From Isohypsibius dastychi (Eukaryota; Tardigrada; Eutardigrada; Parachela; Isohypsibiidae): a stretch of 61,439 nucleotides of DNA. Position numbers and translations under genes: made by a program. Within the stretch, counting starts at the first letter, position 1; each line of letters opens with the position of its first letter. This document shows positions 35,871-46,778 of this stretch, one piece after another. Under the pieces are notes generated by a model. It was not told the origin of the DNA and searched no databases. It saw only the letters and a program-made list of their open reading frames with translations. The stretch covers positions 1 through 61,439 of the forward strand of contig JAQIWT010000017.1 in NCBI GenBank assembly GCA_034696485.1, written 5' to 3'.

Positions 35871-37590
35871 TGATTGACCGCTTTACTCCTCAAAATATCG
35901 AACGACAGAAAAAGGCGCGCTGTCGACGGGCTTTTCCCGCCCGCACGGCGTCACCGGTGCTTTTTCCGGGAATGGATATGGTGGGCGACTTGCCGCAATT
36001 TGGGAAGCTCTACAAAATCAATATTTGCGCTTCCGAAAACCACGGACGATGGCGACTTGTTAGAATGTCTTTCACCAACTACCCAACATCCCTACATGCC
36101 CACCTAAAGGCCGAAGATTTGTGTTACATTCGTGAAATCGAATGGTATGCCAGCCAGCTTCGGTGTGGTGTTTGCCAGAATATTTATTAACAACCTGCAT
36201 ACATGTACAAGCACGAAACACTATGCGGAGAACAAAATCGTTTGGTTTTTCGAGGGGGAAGTTATTGCTTTCCTCTCACCTCCTTTGAATCGTTCAGACG
36301 ACTCCTCGGGTTTTCAAAACCTCAAGAGCTACATATTCTTTCTTACTTGGCGACCTTTGATTTTGAGAGTGTTTCACAGCCGTATGCCGTTGACCGCGGT
36401 AGCAACCCTGAAGGTGAAAGTGTAACAAGAAATATGCGATACACACAACGCCATCTACCGGTGTCATATGCCATCGCCAAGAATGTGCCCGGGTTCGAGC
36501 AGCGTTCTCTTTCTTTGCCGCCGTCAACTCTGAACTTGACATTCCAACTCTTATCGAGAAAATCATCGCAGATCTTCTCAAAATTCAGTTTGAGTATGCC
36601 GAACATCGAAAAGTTTGCTATGAAATGTACCTTCATAGCCCCGAACGAGAACTTCTCCACAACGCCGAACATCGTGTATGGTAGTTAAAGCGCTCAAAAA
36701 CTTCACTTAAGGAACGCATCAGTCGAATGCTTGTGGTTTCGTTCAATGGGAGGTCCTATGACCTGCAACTGATTTGTGAGCAGCTTTTCATTCGGCTATT
36801 TGCCATCTATTAAACCAAACCGACAAGCATATGAAAGAACAGGCGTCACATGTGTCTCACGGCTGGCGCCCACCTCCAATTTCTCGACCTGACGTTTTAC
36901 TTAACTGCTGAAACAGGTCTGGCGGATTTTTCAAAGGCGTTCACGCCAATCGGCCTACAAAAACAACATTTTCCCTGCTCCTGGTTTGACTACTACACAA
37001 AACTGGCGCAAACCCGATAACCATTTCAAGCTAAATTGTATGACGACCTGCGTGATGCAGGCATATCTGACGTTGACTACACTCACTCAATTGTTGTGAG
37101 AGCGTGAGCGAATGGAGACGTTTCTCGATTTCATTCGCTATTACAACTGTTCAGATGATACATCTTTTCTAGGAGGTATAACAAAAATGATCGCCTTTCA
37201 TCACGAGCGCAAATTATGCATGCTGGGATATGCAATCAGTCTCTCTGGTCTGTGCAACCGGTATTGCTTCAAAAATCTACAACCTTATCACTACTTTCCA
37301 CTCTTTGACGAGGTGAACCGAGAGCTGTCAAGGGACTGCGAAAAGAGGTTCTCGGTGGTCTTTCCATCATTTTCCCACCGCATCAGTTCCTTCTCAAAAA
37401 CTCGTGCGAGTGAGCTGGAAACATTATGGGACATTGAAAACGGTCGCATTTTTGGGATTGTTGAGTTCGATATTGCTGTTCCGGAGTGGCTATATGACTT
37501 CTTCGCAGAAATGACACCCATGTTCCGCAACATCACCATCAACTACAATCAGATTGGAGAAAACATGCAGATCTACCTCGCAAACATTGG
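35870..37590 (+). pseudogene. Polinton protein-primed DNA polymerase B fragments
   Basis: Pieces in order, crossing frames. An N-terminal region has KLYKINICA, then HLKAEDLCYIREIEWYASQL and the Cys pair in RCGVCQNIY (to 36,188). Next come KHETLCGEQNRLVFRGGSY and LATFDFES (Exo I Asp-x-Glu, 36,359-36,367), then RHLPVSYAIAK. From 37,112 follow SFLGGITKMIAFHHERKLCM, LGYAISLSGLCNRYCFKNLQ, FGIVEFDIAVPEWLYDFFAE and MTPMFRN, ending near GENM at 37,570. All match the exonuclease and linker regions of Polinton polymerases. I cannot see the polymerase A, B or C motifs. The family copies linear DNA from a protein primer. The coding stops abruptly and runs into ATPase sequence. Confidence 0.8.
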
Positions 37591-38035
37591 ACAGACTTTT
37601 TACAAACGACGATTATCTCGAGCAAGCAAGAAATTCACTCGTGGTCCTCGATGATCTCTGTCAGGACCTGTCCGGCCAAGGTTCTGGGTTGAGCAAGTTT
37701 TTTCGCGTCTCCTCTCATCATTCACTGGCCAGCATCGTCATTCTCACTCAACCGTTTTCCGTTGGAAACAAATACTCCAGGGAAGCGAGCCTCAACAGCG
37801 AGTATTTCATCTTGTTCTACTCGCTGCCCATGACTGGACGAATTCAGCATTTGTTTAGTCAGCTATATCACAGCTCGATATCTACATACTGCACTCTAAC
37901 GAACGCTTACAATTCTGTTGTACAAAAAACATACTCACATTTAATCTGCAATGTCGCATGTGATTGTCCCGACGACTTGCGTGAACGTTCCGGTGTGTTT
38001 GGTGAAGACCATTGGTTTAATACTGTTTGGTAATA
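37590..38035 (+). pseudogene. Polinton packaging ATPase, C-terminal half
   Basis: A frame with the Walker B strand SLVVLDDLCQD (about 37,636-37,665), then LSKFFRVSSHHSLASIVILT and QPFSVGNKYSREASLNSEYF, ILFYSLP. These are the Walker B, SHH and polar-residue segments of FtsK/HerA-type genome-packaging ATPases in Polintons and adintoviruses. The frame runs to the stop at 38,031-38,033. The N-terminal half with the Walker A loop is missing: the sequence just upstream is DNA polymerase instead. Without Walker A it could not hydrolyse ATP. Confidence 0.75.
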
Positions 38036-38360
38036 GTTTTTTCATGCGCCATTGTTCCTGTCAATAATTCGCGAGTCAAACCATATTTACAAATTCTCTT
38101 CTTTGGACCACCTCAAACCTGCCACGCTCTTCTCCGGCGAATGACGAACGAGTGTATCGCGGTATTTGTCGAGATTTCCCTTACCGCTGCAAACGATAAA
38201 CTGCCGCTGACTCACACGGAAAAGGACCAGCTGTGACCACAAAAGCCCTTTCTTTGAAAACTGGCCGACAGGACAATTTTGAAAGCACAGCATCGTGTTC
38301 TCTTCGTAGCGTGCAAGTCCCACTCGATTTTTCGACTGTTGAGCAAAACTGTTTTTACAT
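38027..38360 (+). pseudogene. Small Polinton protein relic
   Basis: A frame with RRMTNECIAVFVEISLTAAN, DKLPLTHTEKDQL resembles the small Polinton-borne protein whose helix pattern is ECICEVxLNxLKGxxPLTxxxKxxL. It is cut by stops after about 70 residues and shifts frame. It lies immediately after the ATPase, a usual neighbourhood for it. The function of the family is not known to me beyond likely being a virion component. Confidence 0.45.
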
Positions 38361-38369
38361 ATTCCTGTA

Positions 38370-38996
38370 ATGCGCGGCCATCCACCGAACAAAAGCTATT
38401 TCCTGCCGCAAGATCTCCTCGAGACACTCCTGGCTGAACTACAGGAGAACTTTCACCCAAACAACGTGGAGCCAGCCAAGCTGAGAGCACGGTCGAATGA
38501 GATTTTGAATCATCCAACGCATAACGAGGACACAAAACAACAACTGTTTGTGAAGCTCTTACATGAATTCCTCTCCTTCAAGCATGCTTCAAGCCAGTCC
38601 TTGACTACGAGCCATCCTAGTAGCAAGCCTACCCTCGACATCCCGTCTCTTAGTATTCCCAACTCATTTCACAATGTCGACCACCCAAAAAAACACGCCG
38701 CAAGAAACAGGAACAACCTTTTACAGTCGAACCAAACCAAATCGACCACAAACTGGCGAAAACGGCGCAAGCAACAGAATAGCCATCGCAAACTAGCTCT
38801 CAAACCAAAAAGAAGTGACAAAAAAGGAAAAAGCGCAAGACAGGTCAATAAACAACTTCAGCCCGGACAGCAACGACAGGCCGACCGCATACCGTTCAAG
38901 AAGACAGTCATGGCTGTTGTTCCAATAACCTATCAAAAACATCATTGGACTCAGAAGCTGACAACGAGAGTAGAAGTTCAGTTGAAACTTTCTTAG
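38370..38996 (+). CDS. Polinton-type small basic protein, 208 aa
   Basis: An uninterrupted frame from ATG 38,370. The N-terminal third (LPQDLLETLLAELQEN, then LRARSNEILNHPTHNEDTKQ, QLFVKLLHEFLSFKH) resembles Polinton small proteins with a short-helix pattern L..ELD..M..IL....... K...Y...L..YL. The C-terminal half is strongly basic and rich in Lys, Arg, Gln and Asn, as in a nucleic-acid-binding core protein. This is the best preserved gene of the element. Whether it starts at 38,370 or was longer is uncertain, because the upstream frame is broken. Confidence 0.5.
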   Translation: MRGHPPNKSYFLPQDLLETLLAELQENFHPNNVEPAKLRARSNEILNHPTHNEDTKQQLFVKLLHEFLSFKHASSQSLTTSHPSSKPTLDIPSLSIPNSFHNVDHPKKHAARNRNNLLQSNQTKSTTNWRKRRKQQNSHRKLALKPKRSDKKGKSARQVNKQLQPGQQRQADRIPFKKTVMAVVPITYQKHHWTQKLTTRVEVQLKLS

Positions 38997-38999
38997 ACT

Positions 39000-41450
39000 G
39001 GAGTGATCTAAAAGAGCGGTGCCCGTTTTTACATGCAAGGACGTGTAAATATCAAACAAATAATTACTCTATACTAAACGAACGGACTAGTAATTACACT
39101 CTGACAAACTGGTACACACAACGAACGAACTAATTACACACTTCACACAATAGATTGTGAGATGAGTTGTGATAGTAAGTAGGTTACCAGCACGATGGTC
39201 ACCTCCTTATGTTCGATGGCCTGACAATTGCCCCTCTCACTCTGGCAACTTTCTCGCTTGCCTAATATTCACTGATAGGGTCATAACGGTTAAATCCAAA
39301 CTTCGTGATGTCTCCGGACTTTCTTGCGTCAAACAGGATCAGGTACCCGATACATTTCGCAAGGAGAATGGGGCCGTTGATATGCGATGGAACTGAACAG
39401 TAGTGTTGGTAATTTGCTTCAACCAATCGGGAGCAAATTTAAATGGATGATTTTTGGAGAACGTAGGAGCTTTGCGGGCCGAGGAGATTAAGTTCAATTA
39501 CTGAGTAAGGAGCTCTTGAGCTATCATAATTCTGGAGATGCGGAAATGGTGTAGGTTGTATGACATCAGTAGCTGGTAAATGTCGTTTGTTACGCTGTGG
39601 GACATGGGAGATGACCTCTAAGTTATCCATCGCAATTCGCATTTGGTTCAGTCAGTGATCAATAGGTTGGCGGTTCGAATTTTCCAGCTCCATCCTGATC
39701 TCCGGTTTGTATGATAAGGGAACAGTGGCTAAGATACTAGGGATAATGATAACCAGTACACAAGGAAATAGAAATTTCATCATGGGAATAAAGTGAAATG
39801 CGGAGTGGAGAAGAAAGCATGAATGAACGATGATGGCGAGTAATATATTAATTTCAGCACTGAGTGATTGTTAAAGCAGAAATTCAAGGATTCCCGGTCG
39901 ATGGGGATATATCAAGCTCCAGTACTCCATGGAATGCTCGAGCACATTTCCTGATTGGAATGCCTGCGTTATTCTTAGAGGAGATCTGTTCTTCGCTTCC
40001 TCCATGTTGACGGAACAGACGTCATCCGGGTGATCTTTGCGCGCTGGCCTAGATGATCGATGGTTTCCTTCGAAAGAGCTGCTGGCTTTCAAGAGCAGTG
40101 GAATATCCAAGTCGTTGATAAGGAATTCAGTTGCCGTACTGCTGTAAATTGCATAAGTGACAGCCTTACGCCTTGCGTTCTTTTTCGTAAGATGCTTGGA
40201 GGCGTAGCGGTGAAAATTATCTTGACAATGGACCTCTTAACAGGCTTGATTAAGCAATTAAGCACAAGCAAATTCTCTGACAGTGGTCAGATTTCCAAAA
40301 CAGTACTAGTTGTCAGCAGTAATAACTGTGGCACACGGTCGTAGATGTGAATTCATTTTTGAGGATGCGGTCACGGTACTAAGCATTAGTGTAGGAAGCA
40401 GGAAATACATATTGAGTGAAGATGATCTTTTGAGTGAATGTAGAGGCAGCCTTGTGAGTATATATTGGTTATGTAGAACTGCAAGTATTGACGGGTTTAG
40501 TCAAATGTTTTGTCGAATCAGCTGTCCTTAAGTTTGTCGAGGAAAAGTCGATTCAACTGTGGGTAGCATCGATAATTGCTGATCGATTGGTGGGTTGTAT
40601 GGCAGTTTGACACATTAAGTTGGTCCTCTTGTATATGTGACTGGTGGAGTGGAATCTGATGTCGCTATTTGCTTTCTTTACCGTGGACAAGTGCAATAAC
40701 TCTTGATTATTGCACCGGGTCCAAAGCATTAACAGAGCACGAAAATGAGCAGGACAGACACGGTAATTACCGCATCAATGATAAAGGTGTTTTCCCATCT
40801 GCTAAGACTTGAGAAACAGTTTCTAGGATATCCGAAACATTTAGTTTGGAATGTTCTTTTCGGTGAATGATCTCCTCCGTCGATTCTTTTGCACCAGGAT
40901 ACATTATTCCTGATAGTTCTCCAAGTGAGTCTATATATTCGCGGTTACTAGTTCTTGCGAAAGGATGTTTAGAGTAGCTGACATTCTTCGACATTCTTCT
41001 TCCGATAAAGTGTATGGTACGGTTGAAAGTATTGTGTCCGTGGATCCAAAAAAAAAAGTTTCCTCACTATGACTTCACGTTGGTGGACTCGACATACGCT
41101 GGCGGGGAATGGATTTGTCGGTTGTTTGATCGTCTATAACGTGTAGTTTGAACTTCCGGGCTTTGGTGCTGGTGGCAGTGTTTCACACTCCGTATGCCAT
41201 GCTCAGTTCAGCGTTTCCAAAAATCTTTGATTCTAACATTGACAGGGTTCCAAGTGAACGGAGTTTGCAGGTTAGTCAAAATATTTCAGAATGATGGCAA
41301 TCAGCAACAAGATGACAGAGCTTTTGTTGAGCCGTAATTTGAGTGAAGATTCGACTTCATTCGAGATTGTGGGCAGTGTAGCTTGCTGGTGTCGACGATA
41401 CGGTGGTGTAATTGTTTTTCCACCATGGTATTGATGTACCGATCCGGTTC
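39000..41450. other. Region with minus-strand coding-like pieces, none identified
   Basis: On the minus strand a start at 39,781 gives MMKFLFPCVLVIIIPSILA, a convincing signal-peptide-like hydrophobic start, with a stop after 43 residues and open frame again to 39,439. Frames at 40,089-40,271 and 40,767-40,994 are also open on the minus strand. I do not recognise any family. A hairpin at 40,691-40,715 (GTGCAATAA / TTATTGCAC) is present. Confidence 0.3.
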
Positions 41451-41455
41451 AGTCG

Positions 41456-42285
41456 TTACTCGTTAGCTGCGTCGTACTGATTGTTCGCTGGTTTTGACGA
41501 GTTTTTTCTGGGTCTTGCGGTTTTTTGTTGAATTACCGGATTGTCATTGATTGGAACGTCACTCTTGGTTGGGACCATTGCACTCTTGGTAGTATCCTGT
41601 TTGTGCGCTGTTCTTGTTGTACCCAACGTGTTGCGTAGTGGCTCTTCATCCGATTCAGTCAGTTCTAGTTCGTCGGGGTTTTCGTTGTTGTTGAATGTCA
41701 ACAACACTTTGCCTCGCAAACAAATCGTTTCACCCCGAAGAGCCATTGCTTTCATGGGCTAATTCGCCAAAGTTAGGGATCCTATTCGCTCTTAGTCAGG
41801 GATTCATCGAAAATACATCTCCAACTGGTTTGTCAACTTTAGGAGTACCAGGAATTTCCAGCTGCGGCAAAGTCGAAGGAGTTGGTGTTTGGGTCGCCAT
41901 CCCGCTTACCTTTTCAAATGAACTCGAAGACGTTATTTGAGTTTCTGATTTTCTGAAAAGACTGGAAAGAGCTCGGTCGGATTTGGTCAGAATTCCTTTC
42001 GGTTTTGCATAAACGGCATCCATGAGTGACCTTTTGGGCCGATGGTCCATTGAAGAGTCTACTCTTTCCGGCAGATGGCGAGTGATTCAAGATGCTCTAC
42101 TTGGGAAGACTTTGGGGATTTGTGAGACTGCAAGTGTCGCACCTGGTATCGGAATTGATGGAATCGCAACTGCTACCTGGCTTCCGGAAGCATTCTTCGG
42201 TGAATGTGTAAGATGCTGCATTGAAGTTCTATTTCGGGAATCAAAACTGAAGCTTGCGACCCAGTCAACGGTTGAAATTTAAAAA
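41456..42285 (-). CDS. Unidentified spliced gene rich in Ser, Thr and Pro
   Basis: The minus strand is open from about 42,285 to 41,796 with a coding-like sequence (SQVAVAIPSIPIPGATL, PKGILTKSDRALSSLFRKSE, TPTPSTLPQLEIPGTPKVDK). A GTATTT donor and a GCGAATTAG acceptor near 41,765 join it in frame to the 41,755-41,456 segment (AMALRGETICLRGKVLLTF, DELELTESDEEPLRNTL) and a stop. A further upstream exon ending near 42,290 is possible after a CAG at about 42,344. Composition suggests a largely disordered protein. No domain or family is recognised. Confidence 0.4.
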
Positions 42286-42289
42286 CCCA

Positions 42290-43100
42290 CCAATCGACTT
42301 TATTGCAACTTCTATTCCGCTTCCGAATACAAAAGGAGCACTGAAATATATTCATAAAACAGTGATAAACCGATAACCAAAAATGTTTCTTTTATTTCGA
42401 TATAAGAATGACTTACCAGATTCAACATTTCATTAACATATTACCGAATGATCAATACAGGTCAACAAAAGATTAAGGGCACTATCAGCTTCTGACTGAA
42501 CAGAAATTACGGACTTCCGCTCCATTGCTGGTCTGTTTTCACTGTTTTCACTGGTCTGTTTTCACTGTTTTTCCGCATTAAAGATCTTTTCTTGACGGTA
42601 AAATTTCTTCTTCCGAAGTCACCGTTTCTGTGTCGTTTTTGTTGCTGTCGGCACTCATCTTAGATCTCTTTCATAAAACTCCTCTCATCCGGAAATGTTG
42701 GCTAGGACAGGCCCTTCGTTGCCGGGTTGCTCGTATCAAATCCTGAAGTTGTTCGGCTTGGTTTTCTCCAGAACATCATATGGTCCGTGATGAAAATGCG
42801 ACAATTTTTTGCTGGCGTCTTTTTTAACAGCTGCGAAAATGAAAGTACTTTGTCATCAACCTTAATATTGAATGTTTCACGAGATTTGTTGTAGTAGTTT
42901 TTGAAATATCGTTGGTGCTCCTACTTATTAAATTGAGTACTTCTCAGAATAATTTTAATCCATAGTTTCATTTCAACACTTGATGTACTTGAATAATGAT
43001 AATAATGACAAGAATGGATTATCTAATTGTGAGGTAATGAAAATGATAATCATAGTAACAATGAAATGGTCAGTGTGATTCATTAAAATAATTATGATTA
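42290..43100. other. AT-rich non-coding stretch
   Basis: No gene recognised. The CACTGTTTTCACTGGTCTG unit is partly duplicated at 42,537-42,575. Confidence 0.4.
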
Positions 43101-43504
43101 CCATAAACGATCACTTTTTCCGTTCACCCCGATATATGGAAAATGATCTCCATTGCCGGCCACTGGCCTGTGCAGGGAATAACGCACATGAGCCCAAATT
43201 CATTACAAACAAACCAGCACAACGCGTTTATGATAATTGACGAGATATCAACCGGGATAATTTCACAAACATTCAGTAAGGAGCGTCAAAAATTAAAACA
43301 TCTAATCAATCACGAATTCAACTATCGTCACAGGTTCCAGGAATGACTTTCTTTGTGCGACTGCGCCGTATCTTGACGGGCAGTGGGGGCAGTGACCGAG
43401 TATCCCTCTACAGCGGAGGGTAGCTTACTGGTAGACCCCCAGTGGCCGGCAATGGAAATCATTTTCCGTATATCGCGGTGGCCGGGAATAGTGATCGTTC
43501 ATGG
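43101..43504. mobile_element. Foldback MITE, copy 2 (404 bp)
   Basis: Same family as the copy at 4,833-5,461. The ends read CCATAAACGATCAC on the left and, reverse-complemented, CCATGAACGATCAC on the right. Both run into a CCGGCCACC / ATATATGG type terminus and CATTGCCGGCCACTGGCC. TA flanks both sides (43,099-43,100 and 43,505-43,506). It shares the internal CAGGGAATAACGCACATG and AACAAACCAGCACAACGC words with copy 1 but has a different middle, with unrelated sequence at 43,230-43,440. Confidence 0.8.
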
Positions 43505-43509
43505 TATAT

Positions 43510-46430
43510 CAACAATAAAATTGCAATTGTAATTCAACAGTCATAATAACAGAGGTGCGAACGAGACGTTTTCGCTCCTTACCTTACATTTTGGATAACA
43601 TTTGAATTCTGATTGGCTGGCGGATTCCCGCTCAAGCAGAATTCATGAAATGTTGAATGTGAGTCGAATTTAAGCTTACATTTTTTGACGTTTTTGTCAA
43701 CTTCCCTGACTGGTGCTCAGGCCTACATTTGCTGCAAGTCCATCCCCTCTGGAATGTTGAGGTTCTTTGGCTTTATTCTCGTCACCCAAACCTTTCTTGA
43801 GATCTACATTAAGAGCCGGTTTTTTTCCTGTATTTTCCTGATAAGTTTGAGCATAAAATTGCTCAAGCCAATCGCGCGTTCTACATCAAGGCTTTCTGGC
43901 ACAGTCCAACGTATAAACTGGCACTTTCAGCCAAGCACCTCGACTGTAACGTTTAACCTTAGACTACATCATCTCATTCCTCCGAAATAGAGACATAAAC
44001 GCTCCATTGATAAGGTGAGCTAGCCCAGAGACCTCCGAATCCTTCGTTTGTTTTGGTTTTTGTGATAATGTCATGTGAACCAGAAGTCAACATAAAACGC
44101 ACGTGGAGAGACGAAGCCAACTTCGGTTTGACAAATTTCTCAAAAAGTAATCTAAAATGTTACGTAGGCTACAAAAACGTCTTGTTCGCACGCCTGCTAA
44201 TGATTAGAAGGAGTGCGGACTCGTTAATTCCGGCAATAATAGGTATATGAATTAATTGAAGCATTAATAATATTGCTTCAATTAGTTTGGATCAGCCTGT
44301 CAAGTGCGAAACTCGAACACCACCAAAAACGCATTTTGGGTCTCACTTAACTTTACTGATCCAACGAACATCCTCTGTTTCCCGATCTCTCGGTGCATGT
44401 GCACTGTTTTATAGTGCATGATGTATACATTGGTCTGGGCTAACCCTCAGTCTGCTTTTGAACAGCTGCTGAAGGTTTTTCGATAAAACAGCAAGATCTC
44501 GCGAAACTTGGTTGTTTTGGTAGGATCCCTGTTGGTCCATGTTAAGTCTATGGCAAGTTTCAATTGTCCATAGTTTCGCTCCTAGACCTCGTATCAGCTC
44601 CAGCTTTATCTCAAAATGAAGCACAAGTTTTTCTGTACGTTCTAGAACATGAAAACTTTGCGAGTTGGGATCGACGGAGCTATGCACAACGTGAGCAAGA
44701 TGAATCGAGAGGGTAGGGCCTAACTGAATTACCTGCGGCAGCCAATCACCGCAAATAACGAAAAACGCTAAAATGCGTTACTGCTGTTCGGCCTAATCCA
44801 CACAGTAATTCTACGGGGGCGTGGATACGCGTTCTTTTTGCTGTTTCTTGCGGCTAAAATTACAGTTATCGTTCGCACCCGCAGAATTATAGTTGTCGCA
44901 CTCCGCCTATTATCAGAACAACGATGACATGATAATTGTTCCTCGATGATACTTATAATAATCATAGAACAACGTAATCTTAATTATGATTATGGTTGTA
45001 ATATTTATTGTCATAACAGCTATCATAATAACAATTGGTACTTTTGCTTTAAATATTACTGCGACAAGGGACTTCTATTGCGATGTTGAAGACAACTGTT
45101 CATCCCCCCCCCCCCCCCGTACCCCCGGGGTGGTGGACAAAATGAAGGAACGTGAAATGAATTGCGTTTTTTCAACCTCCTGTGGACGTCTGACTGATTA
45201 GATCGCCTCGAAAAATCGACATTTTGAAAACCACAACAGTCGCAATGCATCTGGAGATGAATTTGAGTCAGTTAAAGCCAGGACAGCACGAGAAACTGAA
45301 AGTGAAGAGGGAGTTAAAAAGAACATCAAAAGAGCTCAGCATCAAGTCCAGGTACCCGTCGGCGAAGCAATGACGGCTGATTATCAGGAACAACGACGTA
45401 AAGTGCCCAATGAAGCTAAGGAGGAGTCAGAAAAGGGAGACAAAATCCGAGATGACAGGAAGAACTTCGCGAAGAAGAATTTCAAGCCTCACTACAGGTA
45501 GCAGGTAGCCGAACCCATTTCCAGGCTTGTAATAGGGTAAGGCTCTGGCCGGTCTTGTGGCTCGGTGGGAAAATTGTGGTGATCTCGATGGACGACCCAT
45601 TGTGGCACACTCGTAGGTACCGAGTGTTATTCTAGTCTGGTATCAGAAGATGACGCGCGAATCACTCTTGGCCGGTGGTGAATTTGATCTCTCAATTTCT
45701 TTAGGCTGTGCTACCAAAGAAACCAAAACTTGGAGCACAGAGACTTGTATCTTGAATCGTCTGTGAATAGGAAATCTCATTTTTTTGATAAAGCTCCTAT
45801 TCGTAAAGCACAGAATTTACTCAGTTACATGAAACAAAGCCGAAGAGTTGTATTCTTGCAAACAAGGATTTCTATAGCAAATGAGATCAAGGCTCATAAA
45901 AGTGAACGAAAAATTCCAGTTTTTTGTGTTGTAAACGTATAAACAACGAAACTTACAGTTTCCCGGTGCGCGAAATAATCTGAAATTCGCAGAAGTTCAT
46001 ATGGCTCGACGTAGGAAAACCTTATGCAAGTGGAAAATGCATATAAACTTGGTATTGGTAGCTACTAATCTGTGAATATGGATAAAATCCGCATAGGAAA
46101 GCCGTAGGAGAAGTGATAACCCATAGGAAACACGTATGAGTCTCTGATCCTAGTCATACATAAGGAAACACTTCTGGTATGCTGACATAGGCAAAACCTA
46201 TCTGTATTAAATCCATATTTTTGTTTTGGGAGCCCTATGTACCCCTGTCGATGAATATTGTTGGTTAACAATACGAATGTGATCGGGGATGAAACACTAC
46301 TAATGCGCTACGCGTATAGAGTCCATTGCTTTCGTTTCAACCGGAAGCGATCGTAAAAATATGATACAGATACAAACTCAATTGCCACTACGAGCAAAAC
46401 CTAAATCTTCCGTCAATCTTCGTCGCTTAC
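43510..46430. other. Region without a recognised gene
   Basis: No domain-bearing frame. A poly-C run lies at 45,105-45,118. A loose hairpin at about 44,260-44,285 has ATTGAAGCA / TGCTTCAAT. From 46,005 to 46,200 the sequence is dense in CATAGGAAA-like words (see findings). Confidence 0.3.
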
Positions 46431-46446
46431 AACGAAAACCGTCAAA

Positions 46447-46629
46447 ATGGTTAACCACACTAGGAAGGGTGGAATCACGAGAAAGTACCAGGTGGACCTT
46501 GAGATGAGCTACCTTGGCTTAACTGGCAGCGTCTACAACTGCAAACACTGTACGGCAGTCATCAAACAGAGAAGGAATGCGCACGTCAGAAAATTTCATA
46601 CGGGTACTGGCGGGTACTGGAAGACGTAA
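46447..46629 (+). CDS. Small single zinc finger protein, 60 aa
   Basis: A complete frame starting MVNHTRKGGITRKYQVDLEM. It contains one finger, YNCKHCTAVIKQRRNAHVRK followed by FH, which fits C-x2-C-x10-H-x4-H, close to BED-type or C2H2 fingers of DNA-binding proteins and transposases. It ends at a TAA 150 bases before the BEN gene. It may be a small gene, the remaining first exon of a transposase, or an upstream exon of the BEN gene. Confidence 0.45.
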   Translation: MVNHTRKGGITRKYQVDLEMSYLGLTGSVYNCKHCTAVIKQRRNAHVRKFHTGTGGYWKT

Positions 46630-46778
46630 CATTGATACGTCTTCTCTAACATTGATCTAGTCAATCAAGTCGATCAAACTTGCTTTGCCGCTCAACTTCA
46701 TCTCACACTTTATCGAAGGTTTTTCAAGGATTTCGTCAGTATTTTCATCAGTATTCTATTCTATCCTGATTTCTGAAG

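Larger units (their letters stand above)
33620..39000. mobile_element. Polinton/Maverick relic
   Basis: Plus-strand fragments of a protein-primed family B DNA polymerase, an FtsK/HerA-type packaging ATPase and two small proteins of the kind found in Polintons lie head to tail from 35,870 to 38,996. A spliced membrane-protein gene on the opposite strand (33,620-35,340) faces them. I did not find the retroviral-type integrase, the cysteine protease or the double-jelly-roll capsid, nor terminal inverted repeats, so the boundaries are guesses. Polintons are large self-synthesising elements related to adintoviruses. Frameshifts and a deletion show that this copy is inactive. Confidence 0.8.

Noticed and set aside
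33000-39160. Terminal inverted repeats or capsid and integrase genes of the Polinton
   Set aside because: I looked near both expected ends and across the block; no convincing inverted repeat, jelly-roll capsid, cysteine protease or retroviral-type integrase was visible.
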